This document shows positions 13,281-15,032 of a DNA stretch of 15,032 bases, piece by piece. The position numbers were made by a program, and so were the translations under genes. Numbering within the stretch: position 1 is the stretch's first letter; every line of letters starts with the position of its first letter. Origin of the DNA: Acidifodinimicrobium sp049967035 (GTDB lineage: Archaea > Nanobdellota > Nanobdellia > Parvarchaeales > Parvarchaeaceae); the NCBI GenBank assembly GCA_049967035.1, contig JBMFTM010000012.1:1-15032 (forward strand), read 5' to 3'. The notes beneath the pieces were generated by a model. The model was not told where the DNA came from. It saw only the letters and a list, made by a program, of their open reading frames with translations, and searched no databases.

Positions 13281-14309
13281 ATGGGGAACCGGAGCGTTGA
13301 ACTATACCATAAGATGCCAAATGGCAGCTTAAGGTGTGATGTATGTGCTAGACGTTGTATTCTAAAGGATGGCCAAGTAGGTTTCTGCGGCATAAGGAAA
13401 AATGAGAACGGAAGGATAAAACTCCTTGCATATGGGAAGGTTGAATCCTTGGGTATAGATCCGATAGAGAAGAAGCCGGTTTTACATGCCTTTCCAAACA
13501 GCGATATATTGTCTATTTCCACAACTGGCTGCAATTTTGCATGTCAGTACTGTCAAAATTGGGATTTAAGTCAAAGGAGGAAGGTGTCAGGTACAGACAT
13601 GACGCCAGAAGAGGTAGTTGAACTAGCACTTAAGTATGGGTGCAAGGGAATAGCCTACACATACAATGAGCCGACGATATTCTTGGAGTATGCAAGGGAT
13701 ATAGGGTTGCTTGCGAGAAAGAAAGGGCTCATAAATATCTTTGTCACTAACGGGTATGAAACGCCGGAGGCTGTCGAAGTTCTTGGTGATTTCTTGGATT
13801 TTGCTACAGTCGACTTCAAAGGCAACGGTAATAATGAATTTTACAGGAGATATGTATCTGTAACAAGCGCCGAGCCTATATTTGAGACAATAAAAGGCAT
13901 GCTTAATAAAAATATTCACGTGGAGATCACTGACCTTGTGGTCCCTAAGATAGGCGATAATCTAGATGATGCCAAATCTATGATCTTGAGGCTAAAAGAT
14001 ATAGCTGGGAAGGACTTGCCTATAAGTTTTTTGAGGTTTCATCCGGATTATAAGCTTTTAGATCTTCCAGAGACAAGTCTGTCGACTCTAGAGAAGCACT
14101 ACAATCTAGCTAAAAGTCTAGGTATGAAGTATGTATACCTTGGCAATGTATTTGGAGACGAAAGACAGAATACTTTTTGTCCTAACTGTGGAAAAGTTGT
14201 TGTAAGGCGCAATGCTTTTTCCACAGTCGAAGTAAACCTGACAGAAGATAGCAAATGCAAATACTGCGGCTACAGTATACCTTTCATTTTAGCATCTAAG
14301 CCAAATTGA
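13281..14309 (+). CDS. AmmeMemoRadiSam system radical SAM enzyme
   Basis: This 342-residue enzyme resembles pyruvate formate-lyase activating enzymes. The iron-sulfur motif C-N-F-A-C-Q-Y-C holds C84, C88 and C91. An N-terminal cysteine cluster (C19, C22, C26, C36) and a C-terminal zinc-ribbon-like set C-P-N-C-G ... C-K-Y-C-G (C300, C303, C326, C329) flank the barrel. Y-T-Y-N-E-P-T near 126 and the strand D-F-K-G-N near 185 are typical of the group. It should generate a 5'-deoxyadenosyl radical; the substrate is unknown, with AMMECR1 or Memo as candidates. GTG 13257 is also in frame but lies in the promoter. The stop overlaps the convergent membrane gene by 14 bases. Confidence 0.92.
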   Translation: MGNRSVELYHKMPNGSLRCDVCARRCILKDGQVGFCGIRKNENGRIKLLAYGKVESLGIDPIEKKPVLHAFPNSDILSISTTGCNFACQYCQNWDLSQRRKVSGTDMTPEEVVELALKYGCKGIAYTYNEPTIFLEYARDIGLLARKKGLINIFVTNGYETPEAVEVLGDFLDFATVDFKGNGNNEFYRRYVSVTSAEPIFETIKGMLNKNIHVEITDLVVPKIGDNLDDAKSMILRLKDIAGKDLPISFLRFHPDYKLLDLPETSLSTLEKHYNLAKSLGMKYVYLGNVFGDERQNTFCPNCGKVVVRRNAFSTVEVNLTEDSKCKYCGYSIPFILASKPN

Positions 14310-14613
14310 GCTTTCTGCCGCTCACTATGCGATACAGCATAAAAAAGAAGTATCCAAATATTGCTGTGTAGAGTATAACCCCGAGTAATCCGTATTTTAT
14401 GTTATCTTGACCTGCGGATAAAGAGTAGAGGATCAAAAGCACCAGGTTAGATAGCAAGAACAGGATGAACGCTTTTGGCGTAGCAGATGAAAGCTTTATT
14501 CTTGAGATTGCTAGATTTGTATCTTTGTAAAAGCTTTTTATGAACTTTATCATTGACAAAAACACGAAAGCCCCCACTATAAGCGCAATTACGCCCTCAA
14601 TTTCCAGTAGCAT
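14296..14613 (-). CDS. Small membrane protein, second of an overlapping pair
   Basis: I do not recognise this 105-residue protein. It has three clear hydrophobic segments, near 7-25, 47-66 and 74-94, a positively charged loop near 37-46, and a basic tail (Y-R-I-V-S-G-R-K). Its ATG lies inside the end of the preceding gene with a 17-base overlap, so translation is probably coupled. The layout of the last two helices and the following Arg-containing tail resembles its neighbour, suggesting a distant duplication. Sensor-type or transport-accessory roles are possible but nothing in the sequence decides this. The 3' end overlaps the radical SAM gene by 14 bases on the other strand. Confidence 0.65.
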   Translation of the reverse strand: MLLEIEGVIALIVGAFVFLSMIKFIKSFYKDTNLAISRIKLSSATPKAFILFLLSNLVLLILYSLSAGQDNIKYGLLGVILYTAIFGYFFFMLYRIVSGRKLNLA

Positions 14614-14971
14614 ATTTCACCTTTTTCATGAACCTCAAAAATACCTTTGCCCATCTGAGGATGACATAAGATATTAATATATACGATATTAAACCAAGAA
14701 TCTGCGATAAAATCACCAGTGGAAGTTCATTCAGCAGCTCTCCGAAGAAAAAGATTGAAAAGACAACAATGAATAAGGCAATGGCAATAAGCAATATGTC
14801 CATATCACTTTTGGACTTTTTAAGGTCCAAAGCCCACGCAAAAAAGAGAACTTTGCTCTCCTTCTTTTTCAGTATTATGTATACCAATACAATAGAAAAC
14901 AGAGTAACTAACGCAACATTCAATGTTTCGAATATACCCCATACCGCTTCGAATGCAATGTACAAATCCAT
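14597..14971 (-). CDS. Small membrane protein, first of an overlapping pair
   Basis: This 124-residue protein is of unknown function. It has four hydrophobic segments, near 15-33, 56-73, 80-98 and 99-110, separated by a basic loop (K-K-K-E-S-K at 35-40, and L-D-L-K-K-S-K-S-D near 48-56) and a basic tail after 110. The ATG at 14971 is only 10 bases from the end of the TnpB element and 15 bases from the tnpB stop, and no TATA-like box fits in that gap. It is therefore either read through from tnpB or has lost its own promoter to the insertion. It overlaps the next gene by 17 bases. Confidence 0.65.
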   Translation of the reverse strand: MDLYIAFEAVWGIFETLNVALVTLFSIVLVYIILKKKESKVLFFAWALDLKKSKSDMDILLIAIALFIVVFSIFFFGELLNELPLVILSQILGLISYILISYVILRWAKVFLRFMKKVKYATGN

Positions 14972-14981
14972 AGACCCTCAA

Positions 14982-15025
14982 GTGAACTACCCCAAGCTTC
15001 TGTATGGGGCTTCTCGCTTCAACAC
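14982..15025 (-). mobile_element. Right end of an IS200/IS605-type (TnpB) element, right copy
   Basis: The minus strand reads the same sequence as bases 56-99 with one difference (base 15020 versus 61), including the CCCCA/TGGGG hairpin and the terminal GTTCAC. The element body lies to the right, outside the window. The 3' end of the guide RNA scaffold would coincide with this stretch, and the following bases on the minus strand (14981 down to about 14962) would be its guide, reaching into the start of the membrane protein gene. That reading is an inference from how known TnpB guide RNAs are organised. Confidence 0.75.
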
Positions 15026-15032
15026 TCCGGCT
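14987..15032 (-). CDS. tnpB: TnpB nuclease, C-terminal end (partial)
   Basis: Only the last 14 codons are in view: A-G-V-L-K-R-E-A-P-Y-R-S-L-G followed by TAG at 14989-14987. The K-R-E-A-P tail and its position across the element's right end are characteristic of archaeal TnpB proteins, the RNA-guided nucleases of IS200/IS605 elements. The frame is open to the window edge, unlike the left copy. Catalytic residues, zinc finger and any accompanying TnpA lie outside the window, so activity cannot be judged. Confidence 0.65.
   Translation of the reverse strand, partial: AGVLKREAPYRSLG

Noticed and set aside
56..15025. The 15 kb segment as one composite transposon
   Set aside because: Both flanking signals are right ends of the same element type in inverted orientation; there is no left end or transposase inside, and the interior holds housekeeping genes and tRNAs.
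1..15032. CRISPR array, rRNA or replication origin
   Set aside because: No spaced direct repeats, no rRNA-like sequence and no origin-type repeat cluster were seen on either strand.

Overview
The window looks like a compact archaeal chromosome segment. The evidence is the archaeal-type genes (family 5 uracil-DNA glycosylase, P3A proton ATPase, SelB-like elongation factor relative, AMMECR1, Memo), tRNA genes without encoded CCA, T-run terminators, and TATA-like boxes placed about 26 bases ahead of many start codons so that transcripts would be leaderless. Base composition is AT-rich, the gene spacing is very tight, and a pilin-like protein carries a class III (QXSXEXXXL) signal. A proton-pumping P-type ATPase would suit an acidophile. 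My best guess is a small-genome DPANN-type or other euryarchaeal lineage, possibly Micrarchaeota or Parvarchaeota-like, but this is a guess from gene style and not from a marker gene.

Layout. Bases 1-100 hold the right end of an IS200/IS605-type TnpB element. A tRNA-Pro with an unexpected AGG anticodon and a tiny pilin-like gene follow on the minus strand. Next come a family 5 uracil-DNA glycosylase (+), a Bud32/RIO-like kinase (-), a small unknown gene (+) and a 14-TM major facilitator transporter (+) that ends 3 bases from a tRNA-Lys (-). A tRNA-Val (+) leads into a P3A H+-ATPase (+). A winged-helix regulator that appears frameshifted lies between this and histidyl-tRNA synthetase (+). On the minus strand a two-gene operon encodes an unknown protein and a SelB/EF-Tu-like protein without a recognisable P-loop. 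A DUF981-like membrane protein (+) follows.

The right third contains a complete AmmeMemoRadiSam set: AMMECR1 (-), then on the plus strand a malic enzyme, Memo and the partner radical SAM enzyme. The malic enzyme sits in the middle of this conserved but functionally unresolved trio. The window closes with two overlapping small membrane-protein genes (-) and the C-terminal end of a second TnpB element (-).

The two TnpB ends match over 44 bases with one difference and are in inverted orientation, so the whole 15 kb lies between two facing-inward element 3' ends. The main points for follow-up are this inverted pair, the AGG proline tRNA, the frameshifted regulator, the degenerate SelB-like operon and the AmmeMemoRadiSam-malic enzyme cluster. 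No stretch longer than about 170 bases lacks a gene or RNA.
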